Source of the DNA: Vibrio lentus
GTDB lineage: Bacteria > Pseudomonadota > Gammaproteobacteria > Enterobacterales > Vibrionaceae
Direction: 5' to 3'
Assembly: GCF_030409755.1 (NCBI RefSeq)
Contig: NZ_JAUFQE010000001.1
Span: 372,001 to 436,000 of the forward strand
Length of the DNA: 64,000 bases
Part shown: piece by piece, positions 53,895 through 63,532 of the stretch
Position numbering within the stretch: the first letter of the stretch is position 1
How the letters are laid out: each line of letters begins with the position of its first letter
Position numbers and translations under genes: made by a program
The notes under the pieces: model-generated
Seen by the model: the letters and a program-made list of their open reading frames with translations, nothing else
Database searches by the model: none
Told to the model about the DNA's origin: nothing

Positions 53895-54506
53895 ATGAAC
53901 TTTCTCGCACACCTACACATCGCCCAACACTGCAACAGTAACTTAGCCGGTAATCTGTTAGGTGACTTCGTTAAGGGTGACCCTAATAAACACTATTCAG
54001 ATTCGCTTTCTAACGGGATAAGACTTCATCGATTCGTCGATAGCTATACTGACCGTCATGATGTTTCTCGCTCTGCAAAATCTCTGTTTTCAGATCAAAC
54101 AAAGCGCTTTGCTCCTATCGCACTCGATGTCTTCTGGGATCACTGCTTAGCTAATCATTGGGGCCAGTTCTCGACACAATCGTTAGAGCACTTTTGTTCA
54201 GACAGTCATCAGCAGATTTTCGAACATCAAGAGTCACACTGGCCTGAAAACTTCATTACTATTCATCAAAAGATGGCAGAACAGCGGTGGTTGGAAAGCT
54301 ATCAAGACATGTATTCCATTGAGTTGGTATTACAGCGAATGGCTTTAAGAAGGCCTAAGCTAGGCATGCTCAAAAACTGTTACGACGACCTCGAACGCCA
54401 CTATGATAAGTTGCAGTGTCACTTTAATGAGCTTTATCCAAGCGTTTTAGAAGAAGCAAACCAGTTTAGTGCGCTTCAATTGACGAAAAATCAAAAGGAA
54501 AGGTAA
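53895..54506 (+). CDS. acpH: Acyl carrier protein phosphodiesterase
   Basis: 203-residue AcpH, which removes 4'-phosphopantetheine from holo-ACP. N-terminal signature MNFLAHLHIAQ, GDFVKG, IRLHRFVDSYTD, DVFWDHCLA with the metal-ligand His/Asp of the HD-like fold. Normal length. GAGG ribosome binding site close to the ATG. Followed by rhlE. Confidence 0.95.
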   Translation: MNFLAHLHIAQHCNSNLAGNLLGDFVKGDPNKHYSDSLSNGIRLHRFVDSYTDRHDVSRSAKSLFSDQTKRFAPIALDVFWDHCLANHWGQFSTQSLEHFCSDSHQQIFEHQESHWPENFITIHQKMAEQRWLESYQDMYSIELVLQRMALRRPKLGMLKNCYDDLERHYDKLQCHFNELYPSVLEEANQFSALQLTKNQKER

Positions 54507-54563
54507 ACAGCGTAATGCAGGTTTGCTACAATCCGCGCCTATTTAATCTTTGAGCATCATACT

Positions 54564-55835
54564 ATGTCTGAACCTACTAAATATTTTAACCAACTTGGAT
54601 TGTCTGACCAACTGCTTACAACACTCACCGAGCTTAACTTTACGGCTCCAACCAGTGTTCAAGAGCAAGCGATTCCATTGGTGCTAGAAGGCAAAGATGT
54701 ATTGGCTGGTGCGCAAACGGGTACAGGTAAAACCGCAGCTTTTGGTTTGCCGATTATTCAAAGATTAATCGAGACTAAAGATAACGTTATCCCAAACCCT
54801 AAGTTAGTCCGCGCCCTTGTATTAGTGCCAACGCGTGAATTAGCACAACAAGTATTTGATAACGTAACCAGTTACGCGAAAGGTACCGACATTAAAGTGG
54901 TTGTCGCTTACGGCGGCGTTAGCATGAAGGTGCAAACGGATAACCTACGTGGCGGCGCAGATATCTTAGTGGCAACACCTGGTCGTCTTATCGACCACAT
55001 GTTCACAAAGAACATCATACTGAGCCACACTGAAGTGTTGGTGCTTGATGAAGCGGATCGCATGTTGGACATGGGTTTCATGCCTGACATCAAACGCATT
55101 CTTTCACGCATGAATGAAGTACGTCAGACTCTGTTCTTCTCTGCGACGTTCGATAATAAAATAAAAGCGCTTGCACATCGTATGATGCAGTCGCCAAGTG
55201 AAATTCAAGTTACGCCAAAAAACAGCACCGCGGACACGGTGACTCAGATGGTTTATCCCGTTGATAAATCACGCAAGAGTGAACTGCTGGCTTACTTGAT
55301 CGGTTCAAAGAACTGGCAACAAGTGTTGGTCTTCACTAAAACTAAACAGGGCACTGATGCACTAGTTAAAGAGCTTAAGCTAGACGGCATTAAAGCGGCG
55401 TCAATCAATGGTGATAAGAGCCAAGGTGCGCGCCAAAAAGCATTGGACGATTTTAAATCAGGCAAGGTTCGCGCGTTGATTGCGACTGACGTTGCAGCTC
55501 GTGGTATCGATATTCAACAGCTGGAACAAGTTGTGAACTATGATATGCCATTCAAAGCAGAAGATTACGTTCACCGTATTGGACGTACAGGCCGCGCAGG
55601 CAACAGCGGTTTAGCCATTTCTTTGATGAGTCAGGATGAAGCTTACCTACTGGGTGACATTGAACGATTGCTAGATACGCGTTTGCCTCGAGAGTGGTTA
55701 GAGGGTTTTGAACCAAGCCTTGAAAAAGATGTAGCCCCCGACCGTGGTGGTCGCAGTAAGAGTCGTTCATCGGAGAAACGTAAGATGAAAGCTAAGCTTA
55801 AAATCCATCAAAACCGTGGTAAAGCACGTCGCTAA
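54564..55835 (+). CDS. rhlE: DEAD-box RNA helicase, RhlE-like
   Basis: 423-residue helicase. Q motif near FTAPTSVQ, Walker A AQTGTGKT (50-57), PTRELAQ, DEAD (162-165), SAT (193-195), ARGIDI and HRIGRTGRAG; a basic C-terminal tail (GGRSKSRSSEKRKMKAKLK) for RNA binding. Closest to the RhlE/SrmB group that assists ribosome assembly and RNA turnover; the exact subgroup is uncertain. Strong terminator after it. Confidence 0.93.
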   Translation: MSEPTKYFNQLGLSDQLLTTLTELNFTAPTSVQEQAIPLVLEGKDVLAGAQTGTGKTAAFGLPIIQRLIETKDNVIPNPKLVRALVLVPTRELAQQVFDNVTSYAKGTDIKVVVAYGGVSMKVQTDNLRGGADILVATPGRLIDHMFTKNIILSHTEVLVLDEADRMLDMGFMPDIKRILSRMNEVRQTLFFSATFDNKIKALAHRMMQSPSEIQVTPKNSTADTVTQMVYPVDKSRKSELLAYLIGSKNWQQVLVFTKTKQGTDALVKELKLDGIKAASINGDKSQGARQKALDDFKSGKVRALIATDVAARGIDIQQLEQVVNYDMPFKAEDYVHRIGRTGRAGNSGLAISLMSQDEAYLLGDIERLLDTRLPREWLEGFEPSLEKDVAPDRGGRSKSRSSEKRKMKAKLKIHQNRGKARR

Positions 55836-55875
55836 TAAGCGGACGTAAAGAACTCGATTAAAGATCTATACATAT

Positions 55876-55917
55876 AAAAACGCGCCGTTACAGTTGGTTC
55901 TGTAACGGCGCGTTTTT
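55876..55917. terminator. Bidirectional terminator between rhlE and the TetR gene
   Basis: AAAAACGCGCCGTTACAG / CTGTAACGGCGCGTTTTT, 18-base arms with a 6-base loop and T-tracts on both strands. Confidence 0.95.
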
Positions 55918-55963
55918 GTATTTAGTCAATTAATTTACGATCAGGGCAGACAAAAGCATTCGA

Positions 55964-56713
55964 TTAATGGTGTTCTTGATTGCACTTCCACACGCAAGGG
56001 ACTTCATAAATTAGCTCTTCAATCGAGCTTGGATTCAAGATCCATTCTTCACTGATATTGAACATACTGATCATTTGCTTGTTGAACAATTGCCAGTGTT
56101 TTAACAATGCTTCTTCAGGCGTCGATTGCATGTCACCTTCGTTCCACGTGCTTTCCATGAAAGGGGTTAGGCATACCGCTCCGTGCGCATACATGATCAT
56201 TTGCCATTTTATTTCATAAATGTTGATCAAGTTATCTGGATTCGCATCATTATATTCTTCTGCCAACATATGGATTTGTCTTTCGACATTACCAACATTG
56301 TCGATAAAGTAATCGACCAAGTTGTCTTTTTGGCGAACAGAGTCAGTGATAAGTTGCATCGGTTTACGTGAGTGAATCATGTTGCTAAAGAGACGCATAC
56401 TAAATAAATAGATAGTAATGTTTGGCGCAATGCCTTTTGGTAACTCTTCCACTATCTTAGCAATGTAAGACTGAAAATACTCATGTAAACAGTCACTTAT
56501 AGCATGCCAGATTTTTTCTTTGCTACCAAAGTGATGGCGAATAAGGCTATGCGAGACGCTTGCTTTTTCACTGATGTTTCGTAGCGAAACGCTATCATAA
56601 CCATGCTCACAGAACATATCCGCAGCAACACTCATGATCAAAAATCGAGTCTCTTCGGCGTCTTTTGCGCTTCTTCTACCTTGTTTCTTTTCTGTCATCT
56701 TCTTTTCACACAT
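55964..56713 (-). CDS. TetR-family transcriptional regulator
   Basis: 249-residue regulator with an N-terminal TetR helix-turn-helix (~18-65: FCEHGYDSVSLRNISEKASVSHSLIRHHFGSKEKIW) and a long helical ligand domain. Divergent from the RND pump operon starting at 56855, so it is probably its local repressor. The 141-base gap carries AT-rich palindromic DNA with GTGGAAAGTAAAG/CTTTAATATT stretches and repeated TACTGCxCACCTGT near 56759 and 56808, candidate operator arms. A shorter start at 56698 is possible. Confidence 0.9.
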   Translation of the reverse strand: MCEKKMTEKKQGRRSAKDAEETRFLIMSVAADMFCEHGYDSVSLRNISEKASVSHSLIRHHFGSKEKIWHAISDCLHEYFQSYIAKIVEELPKGIAPNITIYLFSMRLFSNMIHSRKPMQLITDSVRQKDNLVDYFIDNVGNVERQIHMLAEEYNDANPDNLINIYEIKWQMIMYAHGAVCLTPFMESTWNEGDMQSTPEEALLKHWQLFNKQMISMFNISEEWILNPSSIEELIYEVPCVWKCNQEHH

Positions 56714-56758
56714 TTACCTGATTACCACATTCTACACTGTTTTCCTTAAAATAAAAAA

Positions 56759-56822
56759 TACTGCACAGGTGGAAAGTAAAGCTTGAGAATTCTTTAATAT
56801 TAAATATACTGCCCACCTGTGT
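56759..56822. promoter_or_regulatory. Repeated CACAGGTG/CACCTGTG motifs in the TetR-RND promoter region
   Basis: TACTGCACAGGTGG (56759-56772) and TACTGCCCACCTGTG (56808-56822) share a TACTGC lead and CAGGTG/CACCTG arms in opposite sense between the divergent starts. They are candidate operator arms for the TetR protein. Confidence 0.5.
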
Positions 56823-56854
56823 AATAAATCATAATAATTAAATGGAGATGCATC

Positions 56855-57943
56855 ATGCAGTCCAATTTGTCTATTCAAGCCAAGACGGGTAAGCAGATAG
56901 GAGTGGCGTTTGCTGCACTATTACTCGCAAGCTCTTTGACCGGATGTAACAAGGTTCAGTCAGAAGAAACGGTTCAAGTTGTTAAGCCAGTAAAGCTGTT
57001 TGAGATCCCTCAGCAGACGGATATCGAGCTTGATAGCTTTATCGCAAAAGTGGATGCGACCGACCGTGCCGCGCTTTCTTTCCAAGTGGGCGGAGATATT
57101 GAAACGTTCTCTGTTCGTATGGGACAAGAGGTGAAGAAAGGCCAAGTACTCGCTGTGCTAGATGCAACGGACTACCGTATCGCGGTTGATGCAGCACAAG
57201 CAAAATTTGATCTGGCGAACAGCCAATACAAGCAAGCGTCTGAGCTGTATTCGAAGAAGCTTGTAAGCACGGATTACTACGACCAAGCCGTAAACACCTT
57301 TACTGCCGCTGAAGTTGAGTTGGACCAAGCACAAACAAACCTTGGTTACACCACATTAGTTGCTCCATTCGATGGCGTGGTATCGATGGTGTTTGGTAAG
57401 CAATATCAGTTAATCGCTGAAAAGCAGCCGGTTCTTAATATTTTAAATCACAGCGAGATGGATGTGACTTTCTCCATTCCTGTGTCAAAGCTTGAAGACC
57501 GTTCCATTCAAGACCTGACCAACTCAAACATGTGGGTTGTGATGGATAGCCACCGCGGCATTCGTATCCCAACACGTTTTAAAGAGATCTCAACGCAACC
57601 AGACGAAGACACCAACAGCTACCAAGCGGTTGTGTCTATCGAGAAACCTGAAGGTATTAATTTGCTTTCTGGTATGACGGCACAAGTTGAAGTTCAGAAA
57701 AACAGATCGGACTACGGTATTGGCATTGTTGATTCAGCTTGGTTAAGCAAAGAAGCAGACCAGGGTGAACTATGGCGCTACAACCCAGAGTCTCAATTGA
57801 TTTCTAAAGTACAAGTCACCCTTGATGGGCAAGGCAAGGTTATTGAAGGCTTGTCTTCTGGCGACCTGATCGTAGAAGCGGGTGTCGATGTGTTATCTGA
57901 TGGGCAACAAGTAAAAGCTTGGTTACGTGAGGGCGGTATTTAA
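56855..57943 (+). CDS. RND efflux periplasmic adaptor (first of two)
   Basis: 362-residue membrane fusion protein, probably a lipoprotein: lipobox LTGC (Cys31). Lipoyl half GGDIETFSVRMGQEVKKGQVLAVLDATDYR, alpha hairpin ~100-145, return TLVAPFDGVVSM, beta-barrel and membrane-proximal domains after. Good GGAG site. The stop overlaps the start of the second adaptor by one base (TAATG). Works with the permease at 58995 and an outer-membrane channel encoded elsewhere. Confidence 0.93.
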   Translation: MQSNLSIQAKTGKQIGVAFAALLLASSLTGCNKVQSEETVQVVKPVKLFEIPQQTDIELDSFIAKVDATDRAALSFQVGGDIETFSVRMGQEVKKGQVLAVLDATDYRIAVDAAQAKFDLANSQYKQASELYSKKLVSTDYYDQAVNTFTAAEVELDQAQTNLGYTTLVAPFDGVVSMVFGKQYQLIAEKQPVLNILNHSEMDVTFSIPVSKLEDRSIQDLTNSNMWVVMDSHRGIRIPTRFKEISTQPDEDTNSYQAVVSIEKPEGINLLSGMTAQVEVQKNRSDYGIGIVDSAWLSKEADQGELWRYNPESQLISKVQVTLDGQGKVIEGLSSGDLIVEAGVDVLSDGQQVKAWLREGGI

Positions 57944-58998
57944 TGAACCTTTCCAAATTATCAGTTGTGGTTGTCTCTGCGTTATTGCTTCAAGCTTGTA
58001 ACAATGAAACCGACCACCGTGAGCAGCCTTCACTTTTGGTTTCAACCTTTGAAGTAGATGCGCCAATGACTGACCAATTCAGAAGTTTTAACGGACAGGT
58101 GATGCCTGCGGAACTTACACCATTGGCATTTAAGCTTGCTGGTGAGATTCAACAAGTATTGGTTGAAGCTGGTGACAACGTAGAAAAAGGCCAGCTACTG
58201 GCGACCTTAGACAACGCAACATACCTTCAAGATCTGACAGACGCTAAATCACAATTCAAATTAGCGAGTAAGCAACTGGCGCGTGGTTCTGAAATGTTTG
58301 ATAGCAAGATGTTGTCGCAATCAGAACACGATCAGCTGACTGCTAATTACAAACTGGCATCGGCTAATTTGGCTGCGGCAGAACGTAAGCTGAGTTACAC
58401 AGATCTTTTAGCACCATTTTCTGGCACGGTTTCAACCGTCGATAAGCAATGTTTCGAAAACACGACACCGGGTGAAACGTTACTCAGCGTGTACCAGAAC
58501 GACAAGGTGTATGTGCGAATTCAAGTATCAGATTCGATCTTAGCGTCTATCAGCCCAGACATGCGTTCGAACAGCTATCGACCTGACGCAACCTTTGGCG
58601 GCCACTCTGGAAAATACCCTCTGACTTACCTAGAGCACACCAGTGAACTGCACCCGCAATCTCGCACTTACGAGTTTTGGATGCAAATGCTGCAACCAGA
58701 AAACGAAATTCTGCCGGGTACGAGCGTTACGGTAAATGTGGATATGGCGAAAGCCGGCTTGAGTGATGTTCAAGGCTATCAGTTACCGATGACGACCCTA
58801 CAAGCGGGCGCTGAAGCGAACCAATTTTACGTGTGGAAAATGGAAGACGGCCAAGCATTCAAAAGCGAAGTGGAAGTCGACAAGATCAGCGGCCAAGGCG
58901 CACTTATTGCTCATGGCGTTGAACAAGGTGAGCTACTTGTAAATTCAAATCTAAGAAAACTCCGTGACGGAATCAAATTGTCAGGAAAAGCAGAATGA
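57943..58998 (+). CDS. RND efflux periplasmic adaptor (second of two)
   Basis: 351-residue second membrane fusion protein, also a probable lipoprotein (LLQACNNE, Cys19). Lipoyl half LAGEIQQVLVEAGDNVEKGQLLATLD, hairpin, then LSYTDLLAPFSGTVSTV. It differs clearly from its neighbour, so the pair is not a recent duplication; the two may form a mixed hexamer, as reported for RND systems with two adaptors such as VexIJK of V. cholerae. Stop overlaps the permease start by four bases (ATGA). Confidence 0.93.
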   Translation: MNLSKLSVVVVSALLLQACNNETDHREQPSLLVSTFEVDAPMTDQFRSFNGQVMPAELTPLAFKLAGEIQQVLVEAGDNVEKGQLLATLDNATYLQDLTDAKSQFKLASKQLARGSEMFDSKMLSQSEHDQLTANYKLASANLAAAERKLSYTDLLAPFSGTVSTVDKQCFENTTPGETLLSVYQNDKVYVRIQVSDSILASISPDMRSNSYRPDATFGGHSGKYPLTYLEHTSELHPQSRTYEFWMQMLQPENEILPGTSVTVNVDMAKAGLSDVQGYQLPMTTLQAGAEANQFYVWKMEDGQAFKSEVEVDKISGQGALIAHGVEQGELLVNSNLRKLRDGIKLSGKAE

Positions 58999-61900
58999 AC
59001 ATCGCAGAATATTCAATAAAGAACAAAGTAATCAGCTGGCTGTTTCTAGTCATTTTGGCCATTGGCGGTGTGACGTCTTTTGGTAATCTATCCCGTTTAG
59101 AAGACCCAGCTTTTACCATTAAAGATGCAATGATTATTTCAACTTACCCTGGCGCTACGTCAATGGAAGTTGAGGAAGAACTGACTTACCCCCTTGAGAA
59201 AGAGATAAGACAGCTCCCTTATATCGACAAGATCACTTCGACCTCGTCGAATGGTATGTCTCAAATTATGGTCAGCATGAAGATGGACTACGGCCCAGAC
59301 GAGCTACCACAAATCTGGGATGAAATGCGCCGTAAGATCAACGATCTACAGCCAACACTGCCAAGTGGTGTAAATTCCGTTCAGATCATTGATGATTTTG
59401 GTGACGTATTCGGTGTGATGATCATGCTGACCGGTGATGGTTACGATTACGTTGAGCTGAAACAGTACGCAGATTACCTAACGCGTGAAATCGAACTGGT
59501 CGACGGTGTCGGCAAAGTAAGCAGTGCAGGTGATCAACAAGAACAACTGTTTGTTGAGATGTCACTTGAGCGTTTAGCGGCGCTGAACCTAGATATGTCG
59601 ATGGTAACGTCACTGTTAGCACAACAAAACAGTGTGGTATCGGCAGGCGAGGTAATGTTGAATGGCCAAAGCCTAACGATCAAACCTAACGGTACGCTGA
59701 GCACAGTTGAAGAGCTAGAAAACCTAATCATTCATGGTCGTGACACTGGCAACCTGATTCGTTTGAAAGATGTCGCTGAGGTCACTCGCGGTATCCAAGA
59801 AAAGCCTGGCAATGTATTAACTTACAACGGCAAGCCAGCAATTAACCTAGGTATTGCGTTCTCTTCAGGCGTAAACGTCGTCGAAATTGGTAACGCGTTA
59901 GATGCCGAACTGGATCGTTTAGAAAGCATTAAGCCTGCCGGTGTAGAGCTGAACTACTTCTACAACCAAGCGCAAGAAGTGGACAAATCAGTGGCTGACT
60001 TCCTAATCAGCCTAGTAGAAGCAGTTGCTATTGTTATCATCGTACTGCTTTTTGCGATGGGCTTACGCAGTGGTTTGATTATTGGATTAGTGCTTCTACT
60101 GACCGTATTCGGTACGTTCATTCTTATGGACTACAACGATGTTGAGCTGCACCGTATCTCACTGGGTGCACTTATCATCGCGCTCGGTATGCTGGTGGAC
60201 AACGCGATTGTTGTCGTTGAAGGTATTCTAGTTGGCTTGAAGAAAGGTAAGACCAAGCTTCAAGCAGCAAAAGACATCGTGACACAAACGCAATGGCCAC
60301 TATTGGGTGCGACCATTATTGCTATTACCGCTTTTGCACCTATCGGTTTGTCGAAAGATGCAACGGGCGAGTTCATGGGCTCATTGTTCTGGGTGTTGTG
60401 TTTCTCATTATTCTTGAGTTGGGTTACGGCGCTAACGCTGACGCCATTCCTTGCTGAAATGCTGCTTAAAGAAGAAGATAAAGTTGATGAGAACGAAGAC
60501 CCATACAAAGGTATTCTGTTCGTTGTATTCGGTGCGTCTCTGAAATTTGCATTGCGTTTTAGATGGTTAACTGTAGTCAGCATGATCGTATTGCTCGCCG
60601 TGTCTGTCGTTGGTTTTGGTAAGGTGAAGCAACAGTTCTTCCCGCCATCAAATACTCCGATGTTTTACGTAGACATGTGGATGCCAGAAGGTACGGATGT
60701 ACGTGAAACGATCAAGCAGACTGAAAAGGTTGAGAGCTACATTCGTCAAGAAGACGACGTAGAGTTTGTAACCACAACGGTTGGGCAGGGCATGCAACGT
60801 TTCGCGCTGACATACCAACCAGAGAAAAGCTACGAAGCGTACAGCCAGTTACAAGTAAGAACCACTGACCGTGATACCATGTTTAAGGTTCTAGCCGAGT
60901 TGGACAAAGACTTAGCGAACGAATTTGAGCAACCAACGTTCCAGTTCAAACTGATTGAATTTGGTCCGTCACCAGCTTCGAAGATAGAAGCTCGCATTAT
61001 CGGTGCTGACCCTCAAGTATTGCGTAGTATTGCAGTTGAAGTCGAAGACGTCTTACTTGCCGATCCAGGCTCACGAAATGTTCGTCACGACTGGCGTGAA
61101 CGCACTAAAGAGTTAGTGCCACTGTTTAACGAATCAAAGGCACGTCGCCTTGGCATATCAAAAACTGATTTGTCTGAGACGTTACAAATGGCGTTCGGCG
61201 GTTACAACATCGGCTTACTGCGTGATGGTACTCATATGTTACCTATCGTTGCGCGTTTACCTGAAGAAGAGCGTTTTGACTTTGAATCACTGAACAATGT
61301 GAAAATTTGGAGCCCATCGCTACAAACTTACATTCCAGTTGAGCAAGTGATTGATGGTGTCGAGCATCAATGGTCTGAACCACTGATTCAACGTCGCGAT
61401 AGAAAGCGTACGTTAACCGTGCTGGCTGACCACGATGTATTGGGTGATGAAACGCCAGCGAGCTTGTTTGCTCGTGTTAAACCAAAGATAGAAGCATTGG
61501 ATCTACCAGAAGGCTACAGCATCAGTTGGGGCGGCGAATACGAAAGCTCTAAAGATGCACAAGAATCTCTATTTGGTTCACTGCCAATGGGTTACTTGCT
61601 GATGTTTATCATCACTATGCTTCTGTTTAACTCGCTTCGTAAGCCACTTGTGATTTGGTTTACGGTACCACTCTCTATCATTGGTGTTTCGATTGGTCTG
61701 CTAGGGACTAATATGCCATTCAGCTTCACGGCGTTCTTAGGCTTGCTAAGTCTAAGCGGCATGATTTTGAAAAAACGGTATTGTGTTGCTTGACCAAATA
61801 AACACTGAGCTTTCAACAGGTAAAGACCCATACTTAGCGGTTGTCGACAGTGCGATTAGTCGTGTACGACCGGTGTCTATGGCAGCTTTGACGACTATCT

Positions 61901-62055
61901 TAGGCATGATTCCTTTGGTATTCGATGCATTTTTTGGCTCGATGGCGATTACCATCATGGCAGGCTTAGGCTTTGCTACAGTACTAACGCTAATAGTAGT
62001 ACCAGTGATGTTCGCTATTCTATATAGAATCAAACCGTCCACTGCGGGTTATTAG
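58995..62055 (+). pseudogene. RND efflux permease, interrupted by a +1 frameshift
   Basis: Hydrophobe/amphiphile-efflux-type RND permease. The first frame (58995-61793) reads 932 residues: N-terminal membrane helix, first periplasmic domain, helices 2-6 with the proton-relay region GALIIALGMLVDNAIVVVE, second periplasmic domain and helices up to GLLSLSGMILKK, then a spurious RYCVA and stop. The remaining ~90 residues continue in another frame (to 62055: LLDQINTE..VPVMFAILYRIKP). Deleting one A from the run of six A at 61770-61775 restores GMILKNGIVLLDQ and a 1019-residue protein of normal length. True mutation, phase-variable tract and sequencing error are all possible. Confidence 0.88.
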
Positions 62056-62085
62056 GGAATGATATAAAACAGATTCTTTTAAGCC

Positions 62086-62114
62086 AGCCCAGTCAATTTT
62101 GACTGGGCTTTTTT
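62086..62114 (+). terminator. Terminator of the RND operon
   Basis: AGCCCAGTCAA / TTGACTGGGCT stem followed by T6. Confidence 0.92.
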
Positions 62115-62221
62115 ATGGGTGTGATTTGGTCTACAAGGTTGGCGCTACAAGAAAGCCGCTTACTATGAACCACTAACCGCTAACCAAAGGTCAGCGGCTT
62201 CAGGAAGAATAGGGGACAGTT

Positions 62222-63013
62222 CTAGATTGCGAGGCGGAGATCTAATTCAATCGGCTTTGGCATCGCCAAGTGATAGCCTTGATACATATCGAAGCCTAAG
62301 CTTTGCATTGCTGCGAGCTGTTGCTGGGTTTCGATACCTTCGATTACGGTCTTAGCACCAATTTGATTAGCAAGATCGAGAACCAACTCCATTTCGCTCG
62401 TGTCGCCTTGTTCAAAATTTAACATAACAGAGCGATCTATCTTGATGATATGCGGGTTGATATGACGAACGCGCTGTTCTGTTGACGCTTGAGTACCAAA
62501 ATCATCAACAGCAATTTGAAAACCATTTTCAGCTAGAGATTGGGCTGCATCTTTCAAACGCTCTTCACTTTCGGCATTCAGTTCCACTAATTCCATCACG
62601 ATTTGTTCACATGAAAGGTTGAGTTCATGAAGGCGTTTAGCCAACAGGCTGTCACTGACTTTTTCTGCAGCAAACAATTCACCAACGTTTGGAAGAACAT
62701 TCAAAAACAAGTGTAAATGGCGGATATTCGATTGTGCGAAGTTACGGATATGGATAGCGCGACTCAGCCTTTCTACATTGATCTTGTCAGTGCACAAGGT
62801 ATCGTCGGAATGGAAGAAGTGGTCAGGACGAACAACATCCCCTTTGCTATTCGAAATACGAACCAAAGCCTCAACGCCTATCTGAGTCATTGAACTGTCA
62901 AATATAGGTTGATAGACACTTCTAAGTGTTAAGTCTTGATATTTCGCAATAAACTGCATATCGGCATCCACAGATATACAGCTAATAAATTCACTTCTGT
63001 CTGATAAAATCAT
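62222..63013 (-). CDS. EAL-domain cyclic di-GMP phosphodiesterase
   Basis: 263-residue stand-alone EAL protein, no membrane segment. Motifs in order: EALVRI (EAL), MELVELN, VDDFG, IIKIDRS, IEGIET, YQGYHLAMP; the acidic metal ligands, the Lys and the final Gln are kept, so it is probably active. The loop-6 DDFGT is intact. Monocistronic on the minus strand. A GCCGCT/AGCGGC inverted repeat (62153-62202) after it may be its terminator. Confidence 0.92.
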   Translation of the reverse strand: MILSDRSEFISCISVDADMQFIAKYQDLTLRSVYQPIFDSSMTQIGVEALVRISNSKGDVVRPDHFFHSDDTLCTDKINVERLSRAIHIRNFAQSNIRHLHLFLNVLPNVGELFAAEKVSDSLLAKRLHELNLSCEQIVMELVELNAESEERLKDAAQSLAENGFQIAVDDFGTQASTEQRVRHINPHIIKIDRSVMLNFEQGDTSEMELVLDLANQIGAKTVIEGIETQQQLAAMQSLGFDMYQGYHLAMPKPIELDLRLAI

Positions 63014-63532
63014 AGTCGCTAATAAAGGTGTTTATTTAATGACGAAATATACGTCATGGCTGTCACAATATTGACAGGTGTAAGTAAATTGTCAATTAAT
63101 AAAAATTCATTTGTAGGGTCAATATTTAAATAAATATAATTAACGAAAAATCAGCATGATAAATGACATTGACCATTAAATTTACTTATCATTCACTGTG
63201 TTTGATAGTTGCTGTGAATTTAATGGCTAAGTAACGTCTCTCATATTAACCCAGCCAATATAAGGCTAGAATGCTGATACACCAGAGAAAAGTAGGGTTA
63301 AAGGCTTAGATTGTGGGGGAATGTCAAAGTTACAAAATGGAGAGGGTAAGCGAGTTACATAGAAATGATATCTATCTCTCAAAATCGAGACGGCGAGTAG
63401 AACAACTATTAATAATTAAAACAGAAGGTTCGAATAATTAATGAACAGGGAATGAGTTATCTTTTATAAAATATTGGGATGAAGGTCTAACAATTTACTT
63501 TCAATATTGAATGAAAAAGTTGACCCGTATTA
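63014..63532. other. Intergenic region near the right edge
   Basis: 519 AT-rich bases between the EAL gene start and the end of the edge gene. TGTCA-N6-TGACA (63060-63075) and TTGACA..TGTCAA (63073-63094) form overlapping inverted repeats about 60 bases upstream of the EAL start, candidate operator sites. No coding signal seen. Confidence 0.45.
63060..63094. promoter_or_regulatory. Overlapping TGTCA/TGACA inverted repeats upstream of the EAL gene
   Basis: TGTCA-CAATAT-TGACA and TTGACA-N13-TGTCAA share the middle arm, about 50-80 bases upstream of the EAL start. Could be an operator; the protein is unknown. Confidence 0.4.

Noticed and set aside
61765..61780. Programmed -1 frameshift at a slippery A-run
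   Set aside because: The needed shift is +1 (skip one base), not -1, and six A is short for transcriptional slippage; a mutation or sequencing error is simpler.
61783..62055. Separate small membrane protein gene
   Set aside because: Its sequence is the C-terminal end of the RND permease, displaced by a frameshift; it is not an independent gene.
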